From MGML01 sp034416335 (GTDB lineage: Bacteria; Chloroflexota; Dehalococcoidia; Dehalococcoidales; UBA2162): a stretch of 64,000 nucleotides of DNA. Each line of letters starts with the position of its first letter. Positions within the stretch are counted from its first letter, which is position 1. The stretch is taken from assembly GCA_034416335.1 (NCBI GenBank), contig DAOULV010000024.1, positions 122,756 to 186,755 of the forward strand, written 5' to 3'. Below, piece after piece: positions 26,184-34,667 of this stretch. The notes under the pieces were generated by a model, which was given only the letters and a program-made list of their open reading frames with translations, was not told where the DNA came from and did not search any database. Both the position numbers and the translations under genes were made by a program.

Positions 26184-27491
26184 ATGGCTGAACTGAACCC
26201 GCAGGCAATAGAAGCGAACGATATTATTAAAAATAACAGCCCGGTTGTGTACGAGCTCTTATCCCGCAGGGGCAGGGCCATCTACTATCCCAGCAGGGGT
26301 ATACTGGCACAGGGTGCGGCCGCCCGGGGCAAGGAAATAAACGCTACCATCGGCACCGCTTATGAAGACGACGGCACACCGATGGTCCTGCCCGGCCTGG
26401 CGAAACTGCTGAATATCCCCGGTAAGGATGCCTTCCCCTACGCGCCCAGCCAGGGAGTTAATGCCCTGAGGGTGAAATGGCAGGAACTGATTCGGGAAAA
26501 GAATCCGTCGCTGGGTGATTCCCCGTTAAGCCTGCCAGTAACCACCTGCGGCGTTACCAACGCGCTGAGTATTATCGGCTATATGTTCGTCGACTCAAGC
26601 GATGAGATTATACTTCCGGACCTCTACTGGGAGAACTATGACCTCGTATTCGCCAACGCTTATGACGCAGAACTGAAGTGTTTCAACTTCTTCAGGGACG
26701 GAGTTTTCGATACAGGCTCCTTCCGGGAAGCTGTAAATGCCGCACCGTCTGGCAGGAAAATCATTCTCCTTAATTTCCCCAACAATCCTTCCGGATACTC
26801 GCCCACCCCACAGGCCGCCGATGAGATAGTGGCGGCACTAATCGAATCGGCTGAAGCCGGCAACAGGCTCGTGGTTATCCTCGATGACTCGTATTTCGGA
26901 CTGATATTCGAGGACGGAATCTACGAAGAATCGCTCTTCGCCCGGCTTTCGTCGGCACACGAAAACCTGCTGGCAGTCAAGGCAGACGGAATCACCAAAG
27001 AGGAGTATGCCTGGGGCTTCAGGATCGGATTCATCACCTGCGGTATCAGAAACGGCACCCCCGAGTTCTACGCCGCCCTGGAGGGTAAGCTCTCCGGCAC
27101 CATCAGGGGTAATATCTCCAATGCCTCTCATCCCTCGCAGTCACTCTTCCTGAATTCGCTTAAATCCGGCACTCACCGACAGGAAAAAGATAGGAACAGG
27201 GGAATAATCAGGCAGCGCTACCTCAAGGTCAAGCAGGTTCTCGAAGCTCATCCCGAGTATGGGGAGTATTTCGAGCCGCTGCCCTTCAATTCGGGCTACT
27301 TTATGTGCGTCAGGCTGAAAGACCTCGACTCCGATGCAGTCTGGCAGCTCCTGCTGGATAAATACGATACCGGGTTAATCTGCTACGGCGATAAGGGCCT
27401 GTTCAGGATAGCCTTCGCCTCCACCCCTTCCGGCAAGATAGAAAAGCTTTTCGATAATATCTACGCTGCCTGCAGGGACTGTAAAAGATAA
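26184..27491 (+). CDS. Class I/II PLP-dependent aminotransferase
   Basis: 435 aa, fold type I aminotransferase. The PLP-binding Asn/Pro block is LLNFPNNPSGYSPT, the Asp-Tyr pair DDSYFGL, and the Schiff-base lysine lies in VKADGITKEEYAWGFRIGF. The C-terminal substrate-binding part has FNSGYFMCVRL and RIAFAS. Substrate is not determinable; aspartate, alanine or aromatic amino acids are usual. SD GGAGG eight bases before ATG. Monocistronic, followed by a repeat. Confidence 0.88.
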   Translation: MAELNPQAIEANDIIKNNSPVVYELLSRRGRAIYYPSRGILAQGAAARGKEINATIGTAYEDDGTPMVLPGLAKLLNIPGKDAFPYAPSQGVNALRVKWQELIREKNPSLGDSPLSLPVTTCGVTNALSIIGYMFVDSSDEIILPDLYWENYDLVFANAYDAELKCFNFFRDGVFDTGSFREAVNAAPSGRKIILLNFPNNPSGYSPTPQAADEIVAALIESAEAGNRLVVILDDSYFGLIFEDGIYEESLFARLSSAHENLLAVKADGITKEEYAWGFRIGFITCGIRNGTPEFYAALEGKLSGTIRGNISNASHPSQSLFLNSLKSGTHRQEKDRNRGIIRQRYLKVKQVLEAHPEYGEYFEPLPFNSGYFMCVRLKDLDSDAVWQLLLDKYDTGLICYGDKGLFRIAFASTPSGKIEKLFDNIYAACRDCKR

Positions 27492-27506
27492 AAGTGCTGT
27501 AAATCT

Positions 27507-27588
27507 GTCATTCTGAGTCCCGATCCCAATCGGGGCGAAGAATCTCTCAGGTTCAAGAGAGGAGATTCTTCACTACGTTCAGAATGAC
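27507..27588. repeat. Palindromic intergenic repeat, second type
   Basis: Ends GTCATTCTGA and TCAGAATGAC are inverted; inside, GAAGAATCTCT/GGAGATTCTTC pair again and CCCGATCCCAATCGGGG forms a small hairpin. It lies between convergent genes. Such TCATTCTGAG...AGAATGAC elements are dispersed in many genomes; it differs from the element at 1703. Confidence 0.85.
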
Positions 27589-27593
27589 GATTA

Positions 27594-28433
27594 CTAATGA
27601 CTGCAGGGACTGTTCCGGATTATCATTTCCTTCAGCTTGATATCCGGATGGCGGTAGTAATAGTTCTCGGAAGCTATACCGTTCCGTATAGCTTTCTCCG
27701 GGCAGAAGTTATAACAGGCTATGCAGTTTTCGCACCGGTGCTGCCAGACCGGTCTGTTCTCGACCAGCACGATGTTATTTACAGGACACACCTTTGCGCA
27801 GATTCCACATCCTGTACACCTGTCCAAAACACTGAAACTTGTATCGTTAAGGTGTATCAATTCATCCAGCGAAGCGTCTTCCGGTCCGCCGGACAGTTTA
27901 AGGAACGACTGGCGGTACTTCGGTCTGACGTATGCCTGTATCCCTTTAAATATTATGTCAAACAGAACGTTCCTGAAATAATCGCCTTTTTTCTGTGTTG
28001 CGGTATTGTCCAGCACCTTTTTCAGCTTCTTCTTCCGCCAGTTCCGGTAAAGCGGCTCGTGCTTCTCCCAGAACTTGTAGAATGCGTTCTGCGGCATGTG
28101 GACGCCGTAAGTGGCAGAAACATCCCCTCCCCTCGAACGGACTATGGTTTTCAGGGTTCTCAGCGAATCACCCGCAGAGCCGCCGAAGGTACAGACGGCG
28201 AAGATATACTTCCCGTCCGGGTTGGTCAGCTTTCCCGCAAATTCCCTTACTATTATCGGCAGTTCGCCGTAATACACCGGAAATACCAAACCCGTAACTT
28301 CAGCGACCTCCACGGCGGCATTATCCGACAGTGAAGCTATTGGAACGAGGGAAGCGTCAAGTCCTTTCGCGATATCCCTGGCGACGAAAAGAGTATTACC
28401 CGTACCGGAGAAATAATAGATTACCGGCTTCAT
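27594..28433 (-). CDS. EFR1-family ferredoxin (flavodoxin-like plus 2x4Fe-4S)
   Basis: 279 aa. The N-terminal half is flavodoxin-like (IYYFSGTGNTLFVA for the FMN phosphate, FPVYYGELP, CTFGGSAG). The C-terminal ~70 residues hold two cluster motifs, CTGCGICAKVCP and CENCIACYNFCP. It is an electron carrier or reductase of unknown partner. The ATG at 28433 is preferred (GACGAGAA before it) over an in-frame TTG seven codons upstream. Confidence 0.88.
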   Translation of the reverse strand: MKPVIYYFSGTGNTLFVARDIAKGLDASLVPIASLSDNAAVEVAEVTGLVFPVYYGELPIIVREFAGKLTNPDGKYIFAVCTFGGSAGDSLRTLKTIVRSRGGDVSATYGVHMPQNAFYKFWEKHEPLYRNWRKKKLKKVLDNTATQKKGDYFRNVLFDIIFKGIQAYVRPKYRQSFLKLSGGPEDASLDELIHLNDTSFSVLDRCTGCGICAKVCPVNNIVLVENRPVWQHRCENCIACYNFCPEKAIRNGIASENYYYRHPDIKLKEMIIRNSPCSH

Positions 28434-28527
28434 TTCTCGTCTATTATATAACAAGTCCGGAAATGTTCGGCTTTAGTCCTTCTTAGCTCATGTCCCTTGT
28501 CATTCTATCAATGGGGAGTAAGTAACT

Positions 28528-28618
28528 GAGAGGGGGCAGAGCCCCCTCTCAAGCAAATTCCCCTTTCCGGCCAGAGAAACTCTTCAAATATATCCGATGG
28601 TTCCGGCCGGAAAGGGGA
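28528..28618. repeat. Two strong hairpins in an intergenic element
   Basis: A perfect 10-bp stem at 28528-28550 (GAGAGGGGGC/GCCCCCTCTC) is followed by a perfect 14-bp inverted repeat, 28559-28572 with 28605-28618 (TCCCCTTTCCGGCC and complement). It may be a small mobile palindromic element or a terminator region for the minus-strand membrane protein gene that ends at 28674. Confidence 0.65.
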
Positions 28619-28673
28619 CAAAGGGGATAGGTGAAAATAATCAACCGAACGCATCCGGAAACAATGACAATTC

Positions 28674-29207
28674 TTACCCTGACAATATGTTCACCTGAAT
28701 CCAGTAGAAATCCGGGAAAGCCGGCATATAGAACAGGAAATGCAGGATAACGAAAGCAATGGCGAACACCAGCAGTAGTACCAGCTTTACCTTTTTTGAC
28801 CGTGCAATCTTGTAAGTGAAAAAACCAACCAGGAATACCCACAGGTCGTTAGCCGCCAGGTAGACCGGCAGGGTATGCTCCATCCCGTTTTTAGCCAGGT
28901 GCTGAGAGTCGGCAAAATACGGGATTAAGGCACCAATGACAGCGAAGAGAACGAACGGCAGTATCCTCAGGAAAAGATTGCCTTTCCCCGTACCGTAATC
29001 GTACAGCCTGAATACCAGGAACAGTCCCAGCGCCGCCGCCGAACCGTTGCCTATATGCCCCCATACCGCAAAACCCGGCGGAACATAATCACCGTAAGGC
29101 TGGAAGTTGAAGCCGTATATGATGGAAAGCGCCCGGTCGAGTACCATAAAAGAAAAATAGAAAATACCGACTACCAGCAGTACCCTTATTGTCCGTTCGG
29201 TTTTCAT
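28674..29207 (-). CDS. Unrecognised multi-spanning membrane protein
   Basis: 177 aa with about five hydrophobic helices (VLLVVGIFYFSFMVL, AAALGLFLVF, FVLFAVIGALI, DLWVFLVGFFTY, LVLLLVFAIAFVIL). No family recognised; the layout suggests a small integral protein. The ATG 29207 starts five bases after the stop of the LysE-type gene, so the two are coupled. Reading further upstream would only be antisense-like extension inside the other gene. Confidence 0.65.
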   Translation of the reverse strand: MKTERTIRVLLVVGIFYFSFMVLDRALSIIYGFNFQPYGDYVPPGFAVWGHIGNGSAAALGLFLVFRLYDYGTGKGNLFLRILPFVLFAVIGALIPYFADSQHLAKNGMEHTLPVYLAANDLWVFLVGFFTYKIARSKKVKLVLLLVFAIAFVILHFLFYMPAFPDFYWIQVNILSG

Positions 29208-29212
29208 AGCGT

Positions 29213-29833
29213 TTATCCGTTTAACAGGTTCATTGCACCCAGGACTATCTGGTAAATTCCGAATCCGGCAAGCGCTACCGCTGAGACCCCGATGAGCAAC
29301 CGGATTATTTTCGGGCCGAACCGCCTGATCACACCGAAGACTATTATAACAGCCGCCGTGGTCAGTACCAGGGCGCCGTAAAATCCGGCTACCAGGGAAA
29401 TACCGTGAGCCGGATTTTCCTGCCAGGCATCGATGAGCATCGGTCCCATAACCAGGCTCCAGGTCAGGTACGGGTTTGGGTTCAGAAGGTTTATCGTCAC
29501 CGCCTTGAAAAGACTCTGAACCCGTGACTGTACCTGAACGGATTGGTTGCGATCGTATTCCCTGAAATTCCTGAAAGCTCCCCATGCCAGGTACAGCAGG
29601 AAAATACCTCCCGCCAGGTGCAGAATTACTATAGCCTGATCCGGGATATTGGACAGTACAAGGAGAACAAGGCTGACGATGGGGATATCACTGATAATAT
29701 AGGCGCTGACCAGGGGCAGAGCCTGTCGCCAGCCGCCGGTCAATGTACGGGAGATAATAAAGGTCTGGGTAGGTCCCGGTTGCACTGCCGCCGCGAACCC
29801 GAAAGTAATTCCGAAAAACAGAAACCCTGCCAG
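29213..29833 (-). CDS. LysE/RhtB-family exporter, probable CTG start
   Basis: Amino-acid or small-molecule efflux protein with about six membrane helices. The family N-terminal signature with PGP is present (VQPGPTQTF). The first ATG or GTG in frame (GTG 29785) would begin right at that motif and lose the first half helix. Reading upstream, the frame is open and gives a proper hydrophobic helix (AGFLFFGITFGFAAAVQPGP); a CTG at 29833 has GAGGAG six bases before it. I therefore extend to CTG 29833, giving 206 aa. If non-standard initiation is rejected, an ATT further up is the other option. Confidence 0.7.
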   Translation of the reverse strand: MAGFLFFGITFGFAAAVQPGPTQTFIISRTLTGGWRQALPLVSAYIISDIPIVSLVLLVLSNIPDQAIVILHLAGGIFLLYLAWGAFRNFREYDRNQSVQVQSRVQSLFKAVTINLLNPNPYLTWSLVMGPMLIDAWQENPAHGISLVAGFYGALVLTTAAVIIVFGVIRRFGPKIIRLLIGVSAVALAGFGIYQIVLGAMNLLNG

Positions 29834-29921
29834 TTTAGTCTCCTCAATATCAATAAGTCTCGGGCTATCTCAGCATAACCTGACGGAGCGACCCGTTTCA
29901 ATGGAACAACATGTACATAAA

Positions 29922-29961
29922 AACTGCCTGTTCCTGAAAGAACTTTCAGGAGCAGGCAGTT
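29922..29961 (-). terminator. Hairpin after the CBS-domain gene
   Basis: A 19-bp stem (AACTGCCTGTTCCTGAAAG with its complement, one mismatch) around a two-base centre, 66 bases past the CBS-domain gene on the minus strand, with a short TTTATG tail. Confidence 0.7.
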
Positions 29962-30027
29962 ATCGTTGAATCATCTGAAATCTGTAATAATCCGGGATTT
30001 TACATCACGACGGGACCACGTCCTAGC

Positions 30028-30474
30028 TCAATGCAGTCCACCCGAGATATATTCGTCCAGGAGTTTTATCCTCGTATTAGCATGTTCGAGCCGTATGCCC
30101 AGTAAATCCCTCATCGAGATAACGCCGACTACCCTGCTGCCAGCTATTACCGGAAGGTGTCTTATCTTTTTCTGTTTCATCGCGCTGATAGCATAATCCA
30201 CGTCATCTTCCAGTGTTCCTATGACTATATTTTCCGACATCACATCTTTAACTTTGATATCGGAGATTGACTTCTGCTTATCTAGACATTTCCTGACAAT
30301 ATCTCTCTCGGTTATAATTCCGACCGGTTCACCTTTTCCATCGCAAACCGGAAGTGAGCCTTTGTTATTCTCGGCCAGCTTCCTGACTGCCGAAGAGACA
30401 GGTTCGTCGGGACCAATCGTAATCGTTACCCGGGATTTGAATTCCTTTGAATTAAGCATCTCTCCAAGTTTCAT
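30028..30474 (-). CDS. CBS-domain pair protein
   Basis: 148 aa consisting only of two CBS domains (first ~15-70 with LPVCDGKGEPVGIITERDIVR, second ~80-135 with RHLPVIAGSRVVGVISMRDLL). Such stand-alone Bateman modules bind adenine nucleotides and regulate partners. No partner enzyme is encoded beside it. SD GAGAGGA before ATG. Confidence 0.92.
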   Translation of the reverse strand: MKLGEMLNSKEFKSRVTITIGPDEPVSSAVRKLAENNKGSLPVCDGKGEPVGIITERDIVRKCLDKQKSISDIKVKDVMSENIVIGTLEDDVDYAISAMKQKKIRHLPVIAGSRVVGVISMRDLLGIRLEHANTRIKLLDEYISGGLH

Positions 30475-30515
30475 TTTACATTCCTCTCTGGCAAAAACGC
30501 AGGTAGATATTTTGC

Positions 30516-31010
30516 CTATATTTCTACCGTACGGGTATAGATAAGCAGTCCGCTGTTCTGAAAGTCCACCTCGTTAAAAAACGTGCTTAATTCCCAGTCT
30601 CTTTCTCCTACTACCGTGCGTATGGTATCGACCCCTTTTTCACCGCACCGCCGGGCAACCTCATCCACCAGTTCTCTGGCTATCCCCTTCCTCTGCAGGT
30701 CCGGGTCCACTATTATCATGTGAATAAAACCTACCTGCTGGACCGGAATTCCCACGTAGGCGAAACGCCCCCAGACAAAACCGACGATTTCCCCGTTAAG
30801 CTCGTAAACAAAGCTGAGGTCGAGCTCACTCCCCGGAGAGGTCGATGCAATTTGTTCGTGAGTCAGGGAGTTTTCTTCCGTAAGGTGGGGACTGTGTCTT
30901 GTATATGCCGACTTAGTCGCCTGAAGTTTATTATAAACGGCAATCACATCGTCGATGTGTTCTGCCGTCATTGGAATTATCCTGGTTGTGTCGTTTACCG
31001 TTGCAGCCAT
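30516..31010 (-). CDS. GNAT-family N-acetyltransferase
   Basis: 164 aa. The acetyl-CoA site is DPDLQRKGIARELVDEV, with the preceding strand FIHMIIVD. The start ATG 31010 lies eight bases after GGGAGG; a GTG three codons upstream is less well placed. Upstream of the CBS gene with 41 bases between, possibly one transcript. Acceptor unknown. The 31011-31300 spacer shows nothing but AT-rich DNA. Confidence 0.87.
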   Translation of the reverse strand: MAATVNDTTRIIPMTAEHIDDVIAVYNKLQATKSAYTRHSPHLTEENSLTHEQIASTSPGSELDLSFVYELNGEIVGFVWGRFAYVGIPVQQVGFIHMIIVDPDLQRKGIARELVDEVARRCGEKGVDTIRTVVGERDWELSTFFNEVDFQNSGLLIYTRTVEI

Positions 31011-31300
31011 ACTGACCACCTCCCAAAATTACCGCATCCCCTGGACACGTTAGATTAGAAATGCTTGAGCATTTATTACTAATCTTATCACTAATATAGT
31101 ATACAACAAAAAATGATTGAAATTTCAGGTTTTTCTCTCCTCATTCAGGAGCAGGAACGAAAGAGAGTGAGATAAAGAAGACTTAAGTCAATAATACGTA
31201 GACAGTGAAAAAATCCGGAAACATACCCATATTTTGATAATCAGGGTTATTATGTTCCCGGATAGCTTCTTACTTGCAGCTTATCGTCCACTCAAGTATG

Positions 31301-32332
31301 TTACGGTTTTTGAGCTTCACGCTGCATCTCGGCACTTTTCTTTTCTGCCAGCTTCTGGAGCTGGTCCAGTGACATCCCATAGCGTCCCAGACCACCTCTC
31401 AACCTCGGGTCGAGTAAATCTCTCAGGGCATCGGCAAGCATGTTAAAGGCAAATACTACCAGGGACAGGGCAACCCCGGGCCATACCATCATCCAGGGAG
31501 CTATGGTCATATGTTGGCGCCCGGAGGTACTGAGCATACCACCCCAGCTTGGAAACGGCGGTGGAATTCCGAAGCCAAGAAAACTGAGCGTCGATTCAGC
31601 CAGAATCACCATTCCCATACCGGTGGCAACACTGATTATTACTATTGAAACTATATTTGGTATGACGTGACGGGTAATTATTTGACGACCCGGAACACCG
31701 ATAGCTCTCGCCGCTTCAAAATAGACATCTTCTCTGATACGTATAACGGCACTTCTTATTATGCGTACCTGGGAAATACCTCCGCTTACTCCCAGGACAA
31801 TTATTACCTGCCATAAACCCGCCCCCATAACAGCCATTATGGTTAAATAAAGAGCAAGTGCCGGAAAGCACATCCAGGCATCTATAAATCGTTGTAATAT
31901 CAGGTCAAACTTTCCACCAAAGTATCCTGAAGGAACGGCTAGAAGCAGTTTTACAATAACACTAATAGCTTGAGCACCCAGTGCTACGACAATTGAAATA
32001 CGAGATCCATAGACAATACGGCTAAGAATATCCCGTCCCAGGTTATCCGTCCCCAGCAAGAACTCGCCTGATGGTGGAGTCAGACGGTATTCCAGCATAA
32101 TTTGATTCCATCCATAAGGGGCAAGACCGGGACCGCCTTCTTCCGGAGAAGGAAAGCCCAGCCACGTCAGATCGGCAAAAATGGCAGTTAATACAAGAAA
32201 TATGATTATGACAAGACCGACGAAACCCAGCGGTTTCTCCTTGAATAGACGAATAATTAAGTCAACGAAAATATTACGTCTCTTTCGTCGGACTATTACC
32301 TCTGATGATATTCCCAGTGGCTTCTCCGCCAT
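31301..32332 (-). CDS. Dipeptide/oligopeptide ABC transporter permease, DppC type
   Basis: 343 aa inner-membrane permease. The N-terminal OppC-like segment is followed by FLLGTDNLGRDILSRI, a hallmark of DppC/OppC. The EAA loop is YFEAARAIGVPGRQIITRHV and about six helices are visible. The tail is charged and rich in Gln, Glu and Lys. SD GGGGAG before ATG; 15 bases after the DppB-type gene. No ATPase genes are adjacent, so these permeases must borrow ATPases encoded elsewhere. Confidence 0.92.
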   Translation of the reverse strand: MAEKPLGISSEVIVRRKRRNIFVDLIIRLFKEKPLGFVGLVIIIFLVLTAIFADLTWLGFPSPEEGGPGLAPYGWNQIMLEYRLTPPSGEFLLGTDNLGRDILSRIVYGSRISIVVALGAQAISVIVKLLLAVPSGYFGGKFDLILQRFIDAWMCFPALALYLTIMAVMGAGLWQVIIVLGVSGGISQVRIIRSAVIRIREDVYFEAARAIGVPGRQIITRHVIPNIVSIVIISVATGMGMVILAESTLSFLGFGIPPPFPSWGGMLSTSGRQHMTIAPWMMVWPGVALSLVVFAFNMLADALRDLLDPRLRGGLGRYGMSLDQLQKLAEKKSAEMQREAQKP

Positions 32333-32347
32333 TTTTTGTCTCCCCTT

Positions 32348-33337
32348 CTACCTGTAACGGATCCTGGGATCCATCCAGGCGTAGGATATATCGACGATGA
32401 CATTCATTATTAATACTGCCGTAGCAATCATTGTATTTATGGCGCTGATTATCGGATAGTCTCTTGTATTTAGAGCTTCAAGGAAAGCGATACCCATCCC
32501 GGGCAGGGCAAATATCTGTTCGGTAACAATCTGACCGGCAAGTAAAGCCGGTATTTGCCCTCCGACGACGGTAATTACAGGAATAAAAGCATTTTTCGCA
32601 GCATGCCTCATTAGTACAGTTCTTTCTCTAAGTCCTTTAGCCCAGGCGGTCCTGATGTAATCCTGTCTCAAGACCTCCAGCATCATGGTGCGTGTCAGCC
32701 TGATAGTCAACGCCGAAGAAGCAGCACCCGTCAGGAAAGCCGGCAGGATAAATTGTTTCAGATTTTCCATTAAATTCTCGGTAATAGGGACATAGACAAT
32801 GTTGGGCATCGAACCCCACCAGATTGAGGGGTAGACAATTACCATTGTCATCAGCCAGAAACCGGGTATGGAAAGCATCACAATGGCAAAAACACGCCCT
32901 GTATAGTCCATCAAGTTGTCCTGCCGGGTTGCCATAAACATACCTATCGGCAGGGCTATTGACCATCCTATCAGCATTGACAGGATACCAAGCTCGATAG
33001 ACACCGGTAATCTCGACTTTAAGATATCGATTACAGGTTCGTTATCCCACAGGGAGTTTCCCAGGTTGCCCTGAAGCATACCGGAAAATTCTCCTGTTTC
33101 CAGCGGCACAACACCAAGCCAGCGTCCGTACTGGACAGGTATGGCTTCATCCAGTCCCATGGCTTGCCTAAGGTCTTCGACGTCCTGAATACTTGTTGAT
33201 CCTTCTGTCGTCCATTCGGCAACCATCATTTCCAGTACGTCACCCGGTATGAAACGCACCAGCATAAATACTATTATGGTCACCAGCAACAGCGTAGGTA
33301 TTATTAAAAGTACTCTTCGAATTAGATAAGCTCGCAT
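32348..33337 (-). CDS. Dipeptide/oligopeptide ABC transporter permease, DppB type
   Basis: 329 aa permease with the DppB/OppB N-terminus (RRVLLIIPTLLLVTIIVFMLVRFIPGD), six helices and the EAA loop (DYIRTAWAKGLRERTVLMRHA). First gene of the permease pair, transcribed leftward from the promoter at 33451-33479. The binding protein at 34668 is probably its partner. Confidence 0.92.
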   Translation of the reverse strand: MRAYLIRRVLLIIPTLLLVTIIVFMLVRFIPGDVLEMMVAEWTTEGSTSIQDVEDLRQAMGLDEAIPVQYGRWLGVVPLETGEFSGMLQGNLGNSLWDNEPVIDILKSRLPVSIELGILSMLIGWSIALPIGMFMATRQDNLMDYTGRVFAIVMLSIPGFWLMTMVIVYPSIWWGSMPNIVYVPITENLMENLKQFILPAFLTGAASSALTIRLTRTMMLEVLRQDYIRTAWAKGLRERTVLMRHAAKNAFIPVITVVGGQIPALLAGQIVTEQIFALPGMGIAFLEALNTRDYPIISAINTMIATAVLIMNVIVDISYAWMDPRIRYR

Positions 33338-33443
33338 ATCAACCGACCAATCAGTTTTTATTAACCCGGTAAAGCCTTCGATGTGCTGTCGGAGAGAATT
33401 GCCTCATCTACCGTGCGACACGTCACATAATCAAACTAAAATT

Positions 33444-33479
33444 ATAAAAGCTTTTATCATATGCTCAATGCTTTGTCAA
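33444..33479 (-). promoter_or_regulatory. Permease promoter overlapped by a palindromic operator
   Basis: On the minus strand TTGACA (33479-33474), 17 bases, TAAAAG (33456-33451). A perfect 14-base palindrome, ATAAAAGCTTTTAT (33444-33457), covers the -10 element. The divergent neighbour is a MarR-type regulator, a family that binds such palindromes. The rest of the 426-base spacer (33338-33763) shows no gene. Confidence 0.65.
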
Positions 33480-33763
33480 TGCATATTCCGGGTATTTTCT
33501 GAAATCTCAGATTGATATGCAAGACACCAATCTGTTCCGCTAATCTCAGGCTGTCATTGATTTGTTTCGGAAGAGATATAATGTACAGATTTTTACGGGT
33601 AGAAAAAGAGAACTGCAGCAAGGTTTTATTGAATTGTTTCACAGGTTGTTGCCGGTTTCTCTTAACATACAGTAGAATTAGTGTTGATAAATTTATCGTA
33701 TTAGGTTATAGAAAATCAGGCAGTGATACAAACGCCTGGATTAACACGTAAGGAAGGATACTT

Positions 33764-34267
33764 ATGAATGAAAGACATAATAAAGAAGGTACCTCAAACG
33801 ACGTCGATTATCAACTATGGGTAATGCTGGACCACTTAAGATATATGATATTTAAGGCAAGACGAAAAGAACTTTCCGGTTATGATATAACACCTGAACA
33901 GGCTCAGCTTTTATACAGCCTCAGTCGTATCAACTCGCTGACTATTAATCAACTGGTGGAGTATACCCAACATCGACATCACTCAATATCCACTCTGATA
34001 AACAGAATGGTAAATAAGGGACTGGTATGTAAAACAAAGATTCCCGGGAAAGGTAAGAAACTGGACATCTCGATTACCGAAGAAGGACGGAAATTACTGG
34101 GTGCTATGAGCAGGGATTCTTTTAGTAAGATATTTACATGCTTATCGGAAGAAGAAAAAACAGAAATGATTACATATATGAGTCGTATATTAGTCAGTTC
34201 CTATAGAGAGTTAGGAAAACAAGATGCCCCTCTCTGTATTAACGAGTTGGTCCCAGCAACCGCTTAA
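33764..34267 (+). CDS. MarR-family transcriptional regulator
   Basis: 167 aa winged-helix regulator. The recognition region is LTINQLVEYTQHRHHSISTLINRMVNKGLV, of which SISTLINRMVNKGLV is the recognition helix; the wing is KGKKLDISITEEG. Flanking helices would form the dimer. It lies between the permease operon (divergent) and the binding-protein gene (same strand), so it is the likely local controller of the transporter. SD AAGGAAGG before ATG. Confidence 0.9.
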   Translation: MNERHNKEGTSNDVDYQLWVMLDHLRYMIFKARRKELSGYDITPEQAQLLYSLSRINSLTINQLVEYTQHRHHSISTLINRMVNKGLVCKTKIPGKGKKLDISITEEGRKLLGAMSRDSFSKIFTCLSEEEKTEMITYMSRILVSSYRELGKQDAPLCINELVPATA

Positions 34268-34383
34268 GATAGTCACTCTTTACCTTAATAAATCAGCTTT
34301 TCTACCGAGTTAATGTCACCGGGTACTGACATTGTTGAAAATTATACGTAATCTACTGTATCAAGAAAAATATTAAAAGTCTC

Positions 34384-34412
34384 TTGACACGCCGGAGTGA
34401 AACATTTATACT
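34384..34412 (+). promoter_or_regulatory. Near-consensus promoter of the binding-protein gene
   Basis: TTGACA (34384-34389), 17 bases, TATACT (34407-34412). The start codon is 255 bases downstream, implying a long leader. Confidence 0.75.
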
Positions 34413-34418
34413 ACCAGC

Positions 34419-34667
34419 CACAAATCACCTGTCATCATATATGATATTACATATTAACCTGTAAGTTAAATGTGAAATAACAATGACTTAAATTGAGAGA
34501 GCTGGACCTGTCGGCGAAAACCAGGGTGCTGCGGTACGGCCAGCCGGGGAGGTGATGCGCCTGGAGTAAAAAAATGAGACACCAAATTTAAAAAAACAGT
34601 TAAGTGAACACCGAAAAAAAAAGGGTGTTTATGGATCTCCTGGATTTAAAGAGGAGGTGAAAAAATA
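34419..34667 (+). other. Long 5' leader, possibly structured RNA
   Basis: The inferred leader has a GC-rich island (34498-34570) in AT-rich surroundings, able to pair as GCTGG...CCAGC with CCTG...CAGG inside. Further on are AACACC/GGTGTT arms (34607-34629) and a nine-codon frame starting at 34631 (MDLLDLKRR) whose end carries the SD of the next gene. It matches no riboswitch that I recognise. Confidence 0.4.

Noticed and set aside
29208..29585. Long N-terminal extension of the membrane protein ending at 28674
   Set aside because: The extension overlaps the LysE-type gene and is low-complexity Gly/Ser/Pro/Arg typical of an off-frame reading.
34498..34570. Known riboswitch class in the binding-protein leader
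   Set aside because: I compared it by eye with cobalamin, TPP, c-di-GMP, fluoride, THF and ZTP consensus features and found no match; kept only as a possible structured leader.
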